Source: Arthrobacter sp. CAU 1506
Lineage (GTDB): Bacteria; Actinomycetota; Actinomycetes; Actinomycetales; Micrococcaceae
Length of the DNA stretch: 64,000 nucleotides
NCBI RefSeq assembly: GCF_005047635.1
Contig: NZ_SUKC01000013.1
Location: forward strand, 19,861 to 83,860
Reading direction: 5' to 3'
Shown here: one piece after another, positions 29,131-36,529 of the stretch
How positions within the stretch are numbered: position 1 is the stretch's first letter
Layout: every line of letters starts with the position of its first letter
The notes under the pieces: model-generated
The model's input: only the letters and a program-made list of their open reading frames with translations
Told to the model about the DNA's origin: nothing
Databases searched by the model: none
Program-made: the position numbers and the translations under genes

Positions 29131-29226
29131 ATCGTTGCGCCGCGGAATCTCGCGGCGTGGATAACGGATTTATTACTTTCGCGTAGTTTTCCGTATAGTT
29201 GTGCCGGGCACCGAGATGTCGGTCCC

Positions 29227-29438
29227 GCACCCTCCGCAAGCCGAACCCTGTCGGCGGGGGAGTGTATCCGTGAGACAGGGGCGGAGGACCCACCAAGCGG
29301 CAGTTTATTCGCTGCCTTGGGGTGAAGCCGCAGCGGGCAAAGCCTCGGTGAATCGTTCCACTGAGCTCTGTGCGGTGCGGCCGAGTTTTCTCTTGACTCG
29401 AATCCGACAGCTAACTTCGCAGGCGCTTTGGGAGAGGT
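29227..29438 (+). promoter_or_regulatory. c-di-AMP (ydaO/yuaA) riboswitch 1
   Basis: The leader contains the conserved pieces in order: CCCTGTC...GACAGGGGCGGAGGACCCA, then CTTGGGGTGAAGCC, then CGAATCCGACAGCTAACTTCGCAGGCG. These are hallmarks of the actinobacterial ydaO motif. The 5' ACCCTCC can pair with GGAGAGGT at 29431-29438, which is the ribosome site of the peptidase gene, so ligand binding would hide it. A TATAGT -10 element lies at 29194-29199. Confidence 0.88.
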
Positions 29439-29447
29439 ATATAGATT

Positions 29448-30215
29448 TTGGCAGGACACAAAGCCTCGGGGCGGCGACGTTCAACCGCCCCGGTCGAATA
29501 CACACGCCCGCGCGCTGCGACAGCCGGCCGGCGACGTGCCCAGCCGGCACCGTCCCCAGTAGCAGCGGCCGCCCGCGACGTCGGTCATAAGACCGCGATT
29601 GTCGCCGCCGCCTCCGGCATGGTGCTAACCGTCATACTTCCGACGACGGCCGGCGCCACCGCCGACGGCCCGCAGGAAGCAGTAGCAGCCAGCAGCATCT
29701 CCGCGGCCACCGAAGCACGCCTGACGTTTGAGCGCGCGGGCCTGACCAGCAAGTTCGACCCGGACACCAAGCTGAAGCAGGTCATGGTCGCCTCCGGCGG
29801 AAAGACCAAGGCGATCGGCAGTGCGGGAACGCTCTCGCAGCCGATGGACGAGCTGATCAAGACCTCGCCGTTCGGCTACCGGGTCAGCCCCATCACCGGT
29901 TACGCGGGTGAACTGCACACCGGTCAGGACTACGGGGCCCCTTGCGGCACGCCCGTGGCAGCAGCGGCAGGCGGCACCGTCGTCGAGGCCGGCTTCCAGG
30001 TTGGCGGCGGCGGCAACCGGATTGTGGTGGACCACGGCAACGGCCTGGAGACCACCTACAACCACCTGAGCACTATCGATACGACCGTCGGCGCCACCGT
30101 GGCCCGGGGCGAAGTGCTGGGCGATAGCGGCACCACCGGAGCGTCAACCGGCTGCCATTTGCACTTCGAAGTCATGGTCAACGGCAAGCTGGTGGACCCT
30201 ACCGGCTGGCTCTGA
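29448..30215 (+). CDS. Secreted M23-family metallopeptidase
   Basis: The 255-residue product has a long basic N-terminus, a hydrophobic signal segment near 48-70 and a C-terminal lysostaphin-like M23 domain that cuts peptidoglycan cross-bridges. Zinc ligands are H157 and D161 (HTGQDYG) and H239 in CHLHFE; H206 (YNHLS) is the catalytic His. A short segment RLTFERAGLTS (about 91-101) recurs in the two NlpC/P60 proteins downstream. It starts with TTG behind a c-di-AMP riboswitch whose last helix covers its ribosome site. Confidence 0.88.
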   Translation: MAGHKASGRRRSTAPVEYTRPRAATAGRRRAQPAPSPVAAAARDVGHKTAIVAAASGMVLTVILPTTAGATADGPQEAVAASSISAATEARLTFERAGLTSKFDPDTKLKQVMVASGGKTKAIGSAGTLSQPMDELIKTSPFGYRVSPITGYAGELHTGQDYGAPCGTPVAAAAGGTVVEAGFQVGGGGNRIVVDHGNGLETTYNHLSTIDTTVGATVARGEVLGDSGTTGASTGCHLHFEVMVNGKLVDPTGWL

Positions 30216-30292
30216 CTGACACGCCGTAACCGGAATGTGACTCAGACGCCAAACTGTTATAAGGTTTCACCTGTGCCTGGCAATTATTGCCA

Positions 30293-30502
30293 GGCACCTT
30301 CGGGCGGAATGCCGAACTCTGCCGTCGCCCGAAGTTCGTTCGCACCGAATCGCATGGCAGAGGCGGGGGAACCACTTCCCGGACGTCTCAGGACGTCCTT
30401 GGGGTAAAGCCGATCAGGCCCGGGCCACCAGCTCGGAAGCCGGCCGGCCGGATGACTCCCATCCGAACCCGACAGCTCACCTCGCAGGCATTTGGGAGAG
30501 GT
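30293..30502 (+). promoter_or_regulatory. c-di-AMP (ydaO/yuaA) riboswitch 2
   Basis: This leader has CTCTGCC pairing with GGCAGAGGCGGGGGAACC, then CTTGGGGTAAAGCC, then CCGAACCCGACAGCTCACCT and CGCAGGC. TATAAG at 30258-30263 is a likely -10 box. A palindrome GCCTGGCAATTATTGCCAGGC lies just before the aptamer (about 30275-30294). The ribosome site GGGAGAGG closes the aptamer and can pair with its 5' end. Confidence 0.9.
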
Positions 30503-30508
30503 ACAACC

Positions 30509-31231
30509 GTGTCCAAGAGCATTACTGCGGGCCGCCACCGTGCGACCCCTGTCCGCACCAGCCCGCTTGAGACGATTTCCAAGGCTGTTTCCGCAAACGC
30601 CGGAACTGTTGGACGCCAAGGTGCCGTTATCGCCGCCGCTACCGGCCTGGTTCTGACCGGTGCCATTCCGGCGCAGGCCGTCAGTGCAGAACGCAGTGTC
30701 GACGCACCGGCCCGCGTGCAGGTGGAAGCCGTGCAAGCTTCGGCAGCCGTGAAACTGACCTTTGAGCGGTCCGGAATTACTTCCACTCCGGCACCGGAGA
30801 CCGTGGTCCAGGCCGTATCGAACGAGATCAACCCGACGACCGGCGACGACGCCGCGTCGGGCCAGGGCAAGTCGGCCAAGAAGGGCGGCGAAGCTGCCGC
30901 CAGCGGCGCAGCCGGCGCCATCGTGGCTGCCGCCTACGCCCAGATCGGCGTGGGACAGGACTGCACCGCGCTGGTCGAGAACGCGCTGCGCGCGGCGGGC
31001 TACTCGGTCGGCGACCTCGCCCCGGCACAGTTCTTCGCTTACGGCACGCAGGTTTCCACGCCGCAGCCGGGCGACATCATCTACTACGCCAACGGCGGCG
31101 CCGGCGTGGCCCACGTGGCCATCTACGTGGGCAACGGCCAGGCCGTCCACGGCGGCTGGGCCGGCTACAGCACCGTCCTGGGCAGCGCCTACATCGGCTC
31201 CGGCCCGGTGTTCATCCGCCCGGCGGGCTAA
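30509..31231 (+). CDS. Secreted NlpC/P60 peptidoglycan hydrolase 1
   Basis: This 240-residue protein has a signal peptide (about residues 34-57, ending PAQA) and a spacer. Its C-terminal NlpC/P60 cysteine-peptidase domain cleaves stem peptides in the wall. The catalytic triad is C152 (QDCTALV), H202 (GVAHVAIYVG) and H214 (AVHGGW); QDCT replaces the commoner DCSG. The frame opens earlier, inside the riboswitch, but the GTG at 30509 follows GGGAGAGG. It is a close tandem paralogue of the next gene and shares N-terminal features with the M23 gene before it. Confidence 0.92.
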   Translation: MSKSITAGRHRATPVRTSPLETISKAVSANAGTVGRQGAVIAAATGLVLTGAIPAQAVSAERSVDAPARVQVEAVQASAAVKLTFERSGITSTPAPETVVQAVSNEINPTTGDDAASGQGKSAKKGGEAAASGAAGAIVAAAYAQIGVGQDCTALVENALRAAGYSVGDLAPAQFFAYGTQVSTPQPGDIIYYANGGAGVAHVAIYVGNGQAVHGGWAGYSTVLGSAYIGSGPVFIRPAG

Positions 31232-31264
31232 GGCCCCCGACGCCTTGCTCTGCGGTTCGTATCG

Positions 31265-31291
31265 CGGCGCGCCTTCCGGGGCGCGCCGTCG
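31265..31291 (+). terminator. Hairpin after NlpC/P60 gene 1
   Basis: GGCGCGCC, six bases, GGCGCGCC forms a perfect 8-bp stem about 35 bp after the stop codon. The following sequence GTCGGTCATTAAAG has no U-run, so efficiency is uncertain. Confidence 0.55.
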
Positions 31292-31454
31292 GTCATTAAA
31301 GCCACCGTGCACGACGGCGAAACCCGGCGTGCTGTCTCGTTTCGGTGCGTGCGGGACAACCGCCGTAACCTAAAGATCACCGTTCCGTGATCAGAACGTG
31401 ACAATAGGCGTCGGATCGTATACGCTGTTTCTCGTGCCAGCTGCCAGACGGCTG

Positions 31455-31663
31455 GTGCCTCCGGGTGGATTGCCGAGCTCTGCCACCGTCCGGAGTTCGT
31501 TCGCAAAGACTTCGCGGGCAGAGGCGGGGGAACCAAATTCGGGTTCCGTACAGGAACCCTTGGGGTTAAGTCGTTACATCTCTCAGGTTTTGCCGGGGAG
31601 AAGTGCGGCCGGGTGCACTCCCATCCGAATCCGACAGCTCACCTCGCAGGCATTGGGAGAGGC
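31455..31663 (+). promoter_or_regulatory. c-di-AMP (ydaO/yuaA) riboswitch 3
   Basis: The conserved blocks are CTCTGCC...GGCAGAGGCGGGGGAACC, CTTGGGGTTAAGTCG, and CCGAATCCGACAGCTCACCT followed by CGCAGGC. The 5' GCCTCC can pair with GGGAGAGGC at 31655-31663, which contains the ribosome site. A TATACG -10 element lies at 31419-31424. Confidence 0.9.
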
Positions 31664-31670
31664 CTTTAAC

Positions 31671-32444
31671 GTGTTCAATAACACCGCTACGGGGCGCCAC
31701 CGCGCCGTTTCCGTCCGCACTAACCCGCTGGAGACGATTTCCAAAGCCGTCTCATCCAATGCCGGATCCATGGGTCGTTCTGCAGCAGTCATTGCTGCCG
31801 CCTCCGGATTGGCCCTGACCGCCGGACTGCCCGCACAGTCGGCCACTATCGAACGCACCGCATCCACCGTGTCTGTCCCCAGCCGCGTGCAGGTGGACAC
31901 GGTCCAGGCGTCGAGCGCCGTCGAGCTGACCTTCTCGCGTCCCGACATCAAGTCGACTCCGGCCCCTGAGCCCGAGCCCGTGGTCGAAACCGTGGCCCAG
32001 GAAGTGGCCCCGGTTGTCGAAGAAGCCGCCGACACAGCACAGGACACCGTCCAGAAGGCCGCCCCGGCAGCCGCAGCCAAGCCCGCAGCCGCCCCGGCGA
32101 AGACCACTGCCTCCGCCAGCGGCGTGGCCTCCACCCTGGTCTCTTCCGCCTACGGCCAGATCGGCATTTCGCAGGACTGCACCGCCATGGTGGAGAAGGC
32201 CCTGCGCGCCGCCGGCAAGTCGGTGGGCGACCTCGCCCCGGCACAGTTCCTCAGCTACGGCACCCAGGTCTCCACCCCGCAGCCGGGCGACCTGCTGTAC
32301 TACTCCGACGGCGGCGCCGGCGTTGCGCACATCGCCATCTACGTGGGTAACGGCCAGGCCATCCACGGCGGCTGGACCGGTTACACCACCGCACTGGCCA
32401 GTGCCGACGTCGGATCCGGCTACGTAGCCATCCGCGTCAACTAG
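31671..32444 (+). CDS. Secreted NlpC/P60 peptidoglycan hydrolase 2
   Basis: This paralogue of the previous gene has 257 residues. It has the same start (GRHRA...NPLETISKAVSSNAG), a signal peptide to about residue 56, an Ala/Pro/Glu-rich spacer (100-148) longer than its sister's, and an NlpC/P60 domain. The triad is C170, H220 and H232. The catalytic halves of the two proteins are nearly the same (YGTQVSTPQPGD, GGAGVAH, IYVGNGQA). The GTG at 31671 follows GGGAGAGG. A separate riboswitch and promoter precede it, so it is not simply co-transcribed with gene 1. Confidence 0.92.
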   Translation: MFNNTATGRHRAVSVRTNPLETISKAVSSNAGSMGRSAAVIAAASGLALTAGLPAQSATIERTASTVSVPSRVQVDTVQASSAVELTFSRPDIKSTPAPEPEPVVETVAQEVAPVVEEAADTAQDTVQKAAPAAAAKPAAAPAKTTASASGVASTLVSSAYGQIGISQDCTAMVEKALRAAGKSVGDLAPAQFLSYGTQVSTPQPGDLLYYSDGGAGVAHIAIYVGNGQAIHGGWTGYTTALASADVGSGYVAIRVN

Positions 32445-32476
32445 GCTTCAGCCTTCCCGGTCTATTAGACCGTCCG

Positions 32477-32513
32477 CCGGCCCCGGTGCACGCCCCGCGT
32501 GCACCGGGGCCGG
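32477..32513 (+). terminator. Strong hairpin after NlpC/P60 gene 2
   Basis: CCGGCCCCGGTGCACGC pairs with its complement around a three-base loop, giving a 17-bp stem about 30 bp after the stop codon. It is followed by CGGCGTTATGG, without a clean U-run. The rest of the gap to 32,735 holds the promoter region of the HNH gene and no other gene. Confidence 0.7.
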
Positions 32514-32735
32514 CGGCGTTATGGCCGAAGGGCAGCAGTGCCCGCCAGATCCGCTGACCGGCCGGCGAACAGCCGGTGAACATCGTGCTGCCCGGGCCAA
32601 AACGGCCCAGCGGCAGCGAAAAAAGTTAGCGCAGAACCTATCTGCCGTCATACTCTTTGACTGTTAGTGCAGAAAATCCAGTCCCTGACCGGAAGCGAAG
32701 CGCCGGTCGGGGTGGCCACTCCTAGAGGAATGTGC

Positions 32736-33236
32736 ATGCGCACACTCGTTCTGAATGCTGGATACGAACCCTTGGCGGTCGTTACCTTCCGCCGGGCGCT
32801 GCTGCTTGTCCTCACGGGGAAGGCCAGCGTGATCGCCGAGGACGGCGATCCCGTCGTCGGGCCGAACGATATCCTGGGCCGTCCCTCGGTGATCCTGCTC
32901 AACCGGTACATTAAGATTCCCCATAATCAGGACACCGCCGTGACCCGCCGCGGCGTGCTGCGCCGCGACAACCACCTGTGCGCATATTGCGGCAAGACGG
33001 CCACCACGGTGGACCACGTCAGGCCGCGCTCGCGTGGAGGCGAAGACAGTTGGGAGAATCTGGTGGCCTGCTGCCTGCGCTGCAACAACGCCAAGGGCGA
33101 CCGCACCCTGGCGCACATGGGTTGGAGCCTGCGGTTCACGCCCCGTCCGCCCAGCGGTGCGCGCTGGCGCATCCGTGACCTGGACCGGCCGGCACCCGCC
33201 TGGAGCCAGTTCCTCGACACACATACCGCAGCGTGA
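32736..33236 (+). CDS. HNH endonuclease family protein
   Basis: The 166-residue protein begins MRTLVLNAGYEPLAVVTFRR, a form very common in actinobacteria. It carries an HNH nuclease fold: zinc Cys pair CAYCGK, the catalytic TTVDHVRPRSRGGEDSWENL, and the second zinc pair CCLRCNNAKGD. Members of this compact single-domain group are chromosomal, and their cellular role is unknown. The ATG at 32736 sits six bases after AGAGGA. Its stop codon overlaps the mobA GTG by four bases (GTGA), so the two are translationally coupled, which is unexpected for a nuclease and a cofactor gene. Confidence 0.9.
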   Translation: MRTLVLNAGYEPLAVVTFRRALLLVLTGKASVIAEDGDPVVGPNDILGRPSVILLNRYIKIPHNQDTAVTRRGVLRRDNHLCAYCGKTATTVDHVRPRSRGGEDSWENLVACCLRCNNAKGDRTLAHMGWSLRFTPRPPSGARWRIRDLDRPAPAWSQFLDTHTAA

Positions 33237-33898
33237 CTGCTTCTGATTTCGACGCCGTCGTACTGGCCGGCGGCCGCTCATCACGGTTGGGTGGAAGCCC
33301 CAAGGCCCTGCTGCAACTCGACGGGGCCACGCTGTTGCGCCACACGCTGGAGGCTGTCCGCGGCGCCCGGCGGATCGCCGTCGTCGGTCCGGATGACCTG
33401 GTGGAGGAAATGGACGCCTTCCGCCGGTCGGTGGCACCGGGACCACCAAGGCTCCTGCTGACCCGGGAAGACCCGCCGTTCTCCGGTCCGGCAGCGGGCA
33501 TCGCGGCCGGGATGACCGCGCTGGCCGCCCATGACGACGGCGCAGCATCGGGCTCCGCGCCGATCACCATGCTCTTTGCCTGCGATATGCCGCTGCTCGC
33601 CGGGCTGCCGGAACTGTTGCTGGAGAGTGCCGCCCGTGCGCCGGAGGCGCAGCTCTGGATCCCGGTGGACGCCGACGGCAGGCGGCAGCAGTTGGCTTGC
33701 TGTGCGGGCAGTGCGGCCTTGGCTGCAGCGGTGCAACAGTCCGGGGGAGCAGCAGGATTGGCCGGCCAGCCGGTCCGGAAGCTGCTCGCCGCGCTGCCGG
33801 CAGTCGAGCTCCGGTTGGAGCGCACCGGGAGCCACACCTCGGACGTGGACACCTGGCAGGATGCGGGCCGCTTTGGCATTGCCCGGCCCGCGCCGTAG
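33233..33898 (+). CDS. mobA: Molybdenum cofactor guanylyltransferase
   Basis: MobA joins GMP to molybdopterin to give the guanine dinucleotide form of the cofactor used by formate-dehydrogenase-like enzymes. The 221-residue protein has the nucleotide-binding LAGGRSSRLGGSPKALL and the Mg-binding region FACDMPLL. It starts at a GTG that overlaps the HNH stop codon. DUF6457 and moeA follow on the same strand, and the fdhD and FdhF/YdeP genes that would need this cofactor are within 3 kb. Confidence 0.88.
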   Translation: MTASDFDAVVLAGGRSSRLGGSPKALLQLDGATLLRHTLEAVRGARRIAVVGPDDLVEEMDAFRRSVAPGPPRLLLTREDPPFSGPAAGIAAGMTALAAHDDGAASGSAPITMLFACDMPLLAGLPELLLESAARAPEAQLWIPVDADGRRQQLACCAGSAALAAAVQQSGGAAGLAGQPVRKLLAALPAVELRLERTGSHTSDVDTWQDAGRFGIARPAP

Positions 33899-33948
33899 CC
33901 TGAAACAAACGTTGTACTAGCCCGCGCACGGGCGGATCGGAGGCCATT

Positions 33949-34227
33949 GTGTCCGGAGCGGCCGAACAGCTCTCCCCGTTTGTCAGCGAACTGCTCCAGG
34001 CGCTGGAGATCGAGGACCTGCCGGTGGACATCGAGGCCGTGCTGGGGCTGGCCGGCGTGGCCGCACACAGCGTGGTCCGTCCCGCGGCGCCGCTGACCAC
34101 GTTCGTGGTGGGCTACGCCGCCGGCTACGCGGCCGCCACCGGGCAGGCCACGCCGGAAGTGGCCATCCGCGCGGCTTCCCGGGTGGCCGACGAAGTTGCG
34201 CGCCGCCACGGCGCAGTGCAGGAGTGA
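33949..34227 (+). CDS. DUF6457 small protein
   Basis: The 92-residue protein (LSPFVSELLQALEIEDLPVD, then VLGLAGVAAHSVVRPAAPLT, then GYAAGYAA) belongs to a short family found beside mobA and moeA in actinobacteria. No catalytic motif is visible; it is helical and looks like a small accessory subunit. It begins with GTG and its stop overlaps the moeA GTG by four bases. A role in molybdenum-cofactor insertion is inferred only from position. Confidence 0.78.
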   Translation: MSGAAEQLSPFVSELLQALEIEDLPVDIEAVLGLAGVAAHSVVRPAAPLTTFVVGYAAGYAAATGQATPEVAIRAASRVADEVARRHGAVQE

Positions 34228-35390
34228 GCGCCGGCCTCCGCTGGGAAGACGCCCGGGCCACCGCGTACGCGGCCGGCCAGGCGGCTTCGCTCCGGCCGGC
34301 CGCCGACGTTGAGCTGGCAGCCTGCGCCGGCCGCACGCTGGCCGCCGACCTTCCGGCGCTGCTGCCGGTTCCGCACTATGCCTCCTCCGCGATGGACGGC
34401 TGGGCCATTGCCGGCGCCGGGCCGTGGCAGCTGGTGCCGGCCGGCAGCCCGCTGCAACCCGGGCAGGCCGCCCCGGTGGTCACCGGGGGCCTGATCCCCG
34501 ACGGCACGGACAGCGTGCTGCGCAGCGAATGCGGAACCGCGGGGACCCAGCGGCTGGACCTGTGCCCGGGAACGGCGGAGCGGGAATTCGCCGTCGGGCG
34601 GCACATCCGTCCGGCCGGCGAAGAGACCGCCGCCGGCGCCGTAGTGGTGGCCGCCGGCACCGTGCTGACCCCCGCGCATCTGGCCGTCGCCGCGGTCTGC
34701 GGCCACGATGCGCTTCCGGTGGCCGCGGTGCCGCGGGTGGCGCTGCTGCTCACCGGGGACGAAGTCGTCATCTCCGGGATCCCCGCGCCGGGCCGGGTGC
34801 GCGATACGTTCGGCCCCACCCTGCCGGCCATCATCGGCCGGTTCGGAGGCCAGATCGACGACAGCCGGCGGCTGCCCGACGACTTCGATGCCACCGCGGA
34901 GGCCATCGCCGGCTGCGGCGGCGACCTGGTCATCACCACCGGCGGGACCGGCACGTCTGCCGCCGACCATCTGCGCCGGGTGCTGGATGCCGCCGGCGCC
35001 ACAATCCTGGTCCCTTCCATCCGGATGCGCCCGGGGCACCCGGCGTTGTTGGCCCGGCTGTCCGATGGGCGCCCGCTGGTTGGCCTGCCCGGGAACCCGC
35101 TGGCGGCCATGATGGCGCTGCTGACCCTGGCCGACCCGCTGCTGGCGGGCATGACGGGCCGCCGGCTGACAGCCCTGCGCACCGTGCGCGCCGGAACTGC
35201 CCTGCCGCCGCTGCATCACCAGGACCGGTTGGTGCCCTACGGGACGGCTCCCGACGGCGGCGCCGTCCCCGCAGACCACATCGGCTCGGCCATGATGCGC
35301 GGACTGGCCGCTGCCGACGGCGTGATGGTGGTTCCGGCCGCCGGCGCCGACCCCGGCCAGCAATTGCCGGCCCTTGACCTGCCCTGGTGA
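34224..35390 (+). CDS. moeA: Molybdopterin molybdotransferase
   Basis: MoeA inserts molybdate into adenylylated molybdopterin. The 388-residue protein has the N-terminal substrate region PVPHYASSAMDGWA and the beta-barrel segment VVTGGLIPDGTDSVLR. The central MoCF-binding domain has LLTGDEVV and TTGGTGTSAADHL (variant of the usual TTGGxSxG), and is followed by GLPGNPLAAMM. It starts at GTG overlapping the DUF6457 stop codon. About 200 bp separate it from fdhD; that gap holds two near-copies of TGATCCGGTGTGGCCG and no gene. Confidence 0.9.
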   Translation: MSAGLRWEDARATAYAAGQAASLRPAADVELAACAGRTLAADLPALLPVPHYASSAMDGWAIAGAGPWQLVPAGSPLQPGQAAPVVTGGLIPDGTDSVLRSECGTAGTQRLDLCPGTAEREFAVGRHIRPAGEETAAGAVVVAAGTVLTPAHLAVAAVCGHDALPVAAVPRVALLLTGDEVVISGIPAPGRVRDTFGPTLPAIIGRFGGQIDDSRRLPDDFDATAEAIAGCGGDLVITTGGTGTSAADHLRRVLDAAGATILVPSIRMRPGHPALLARLSDGRPLVGLPGNPLAAMMALLTLADPLLAGMTGRRLTALRTVRAGTALPPLHHQDRLVPYGTAPDGGAVPADHIGSAMMRGLAAADGVMVVPAAGADPGQQLPALDLPW

Positions 35391-35593
35391 TCCGGTGTGG
35401 CCGCAGCGTGATCCGGTATGGCCGGCAGCCTTGGTGGGCCCGGTCCGCCGCCGTGGTTGTCCAATCCGAGTCCCGTCTCGGGCGAACCGGGTCCTGATCC
35501 GGCGCCGGTGATCCATTCCGACGTCTCCCGACTCCGGGCGGCCCCGGCGCATGGCGTGGATTACGCTTGTAACAGGCAGTAGAGGAGAAGTAC

Positions 35594-36478
35594 ATGGGCC
35601 GCTTGACGCAGCGCCGGAAGGTGCTCAAACTCAGTCTGGACGCGCCGCCGCGCCGCCGCGAGGACGTGCTGGCGGTGGAAGAGCCGCTGGAAATCCGGCT
35701 GGCCGGGCGCGCGTTCTCCATCACCATGCGCACCCCGGGCGACGATTTCGACCTGGTGGCCGGATTCCTGGTCTCCGAGGGCATCATCTGGTCGCCCGAA
35801 CAGCTGCTCTCCATGCGCTTCTGCGCCGGCGAGGACGAGGACGGCCGGCAGACCTTCAACGTGGTGGAGGCACAGCTGGCGCCCGGCGTGGCGCTGCCGG
35901 ATCCCCGGCTGGACCGGCAAGTGGTCACCAGCAGTGCGTGCGGCATCTGCGGCACCGCCTCGATTGACGCGGTGACCAAGCGCTCCCGCTTCGGGCTGCA
36001 TCACCACGACGGCGGCGCAGCCGCGGGCACGGACGTCACCGACGGTGGCGGCGAAGTGGCGCTGGACCTGCTGCTGCAGTTGCCGGACCGGCTGCGCGAG
36101 CAGCAGCAGGTCTTCGAACGCACCGGCGGCGTCCACGCGGCCGGACTGTTCAGCTTCGAGGGCGAACTGCTCTGCCTGCGCGAAGACGTGGGGCGCCACA
36201 ACGCGGTGGACAAGGTGGTGGGCTGGGCCCTGCGCGAGGGGCGGCTGCCGCTGCGGAACACGGTGCTGCAGGTCTCCGGGAGGGCCTCCTTCGAGCTGGT
36301 CCAGAAGGCCTACCTGGCGGGAATCCCCGCCCTGTCGGCTGTCAGCGCGCCGTCCTCGCTCGCCGTCGAACTGGCGGAGAAAGTTGGACTGACGCTGGCC
36401 GGTTTCAGCCGCGGCCGCAGCGTCAACGTGTACGCCCACCCCGCACGGATTGGCACCGCCGTCGGCCATTTGGTGTGA
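35594..36478 (+). CDS. fdhD: Formate dehydrogenase accessory sulfurtransferase
   Basis: FdhD carries sulfur from the cysteine desulfurase to the molybdenum cofactor of formate dehydrogenases and is needed for their activity. The 294-residue protein has the sulfur-carrying CGIC pair at C116 and C119 (SSACGICGTAS) and the cofactor-binding EDVGRHNAVDKVVGWAL segment. GAGGAG seven bases before the ATG is a good ribosome site. Its neighbour downstream, a formate-dehydrogenase-like oxidoreductase, is the obvious client. Confidence 0.92.
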   Translation: MGRLTQRRKVLKLSLDAPPRRREDVLAVEEPLEIRLAGRAFSITMRTPGDDFDLVAGFLVSEGIIWSPEQLLSMRFCAGEDEDGRQTFNVVEAQLAPGVALPDPRLDRQVVTSSACGICGTASIDAVTKRSRFGLHHHDGGAAAGTDVTDGGGEVALDLLLQLPDRLREQQQVFERTGGVHAAGLFSFEGELLCLREDVGRHNAVDKVVGWALREGRLPLRNTVLQVSGRASFELVQKAYLAGIPALSAVSAPSSLAVELAEKVGLTLAGFSRGRSVNVYAHPARIGTAVGHLV

Positions 36479-36529
36479 GACCGGCTACGGCTGTCGAGAA
36501 TTCCCTGTGAGCCGGGATACATTAGGGGC

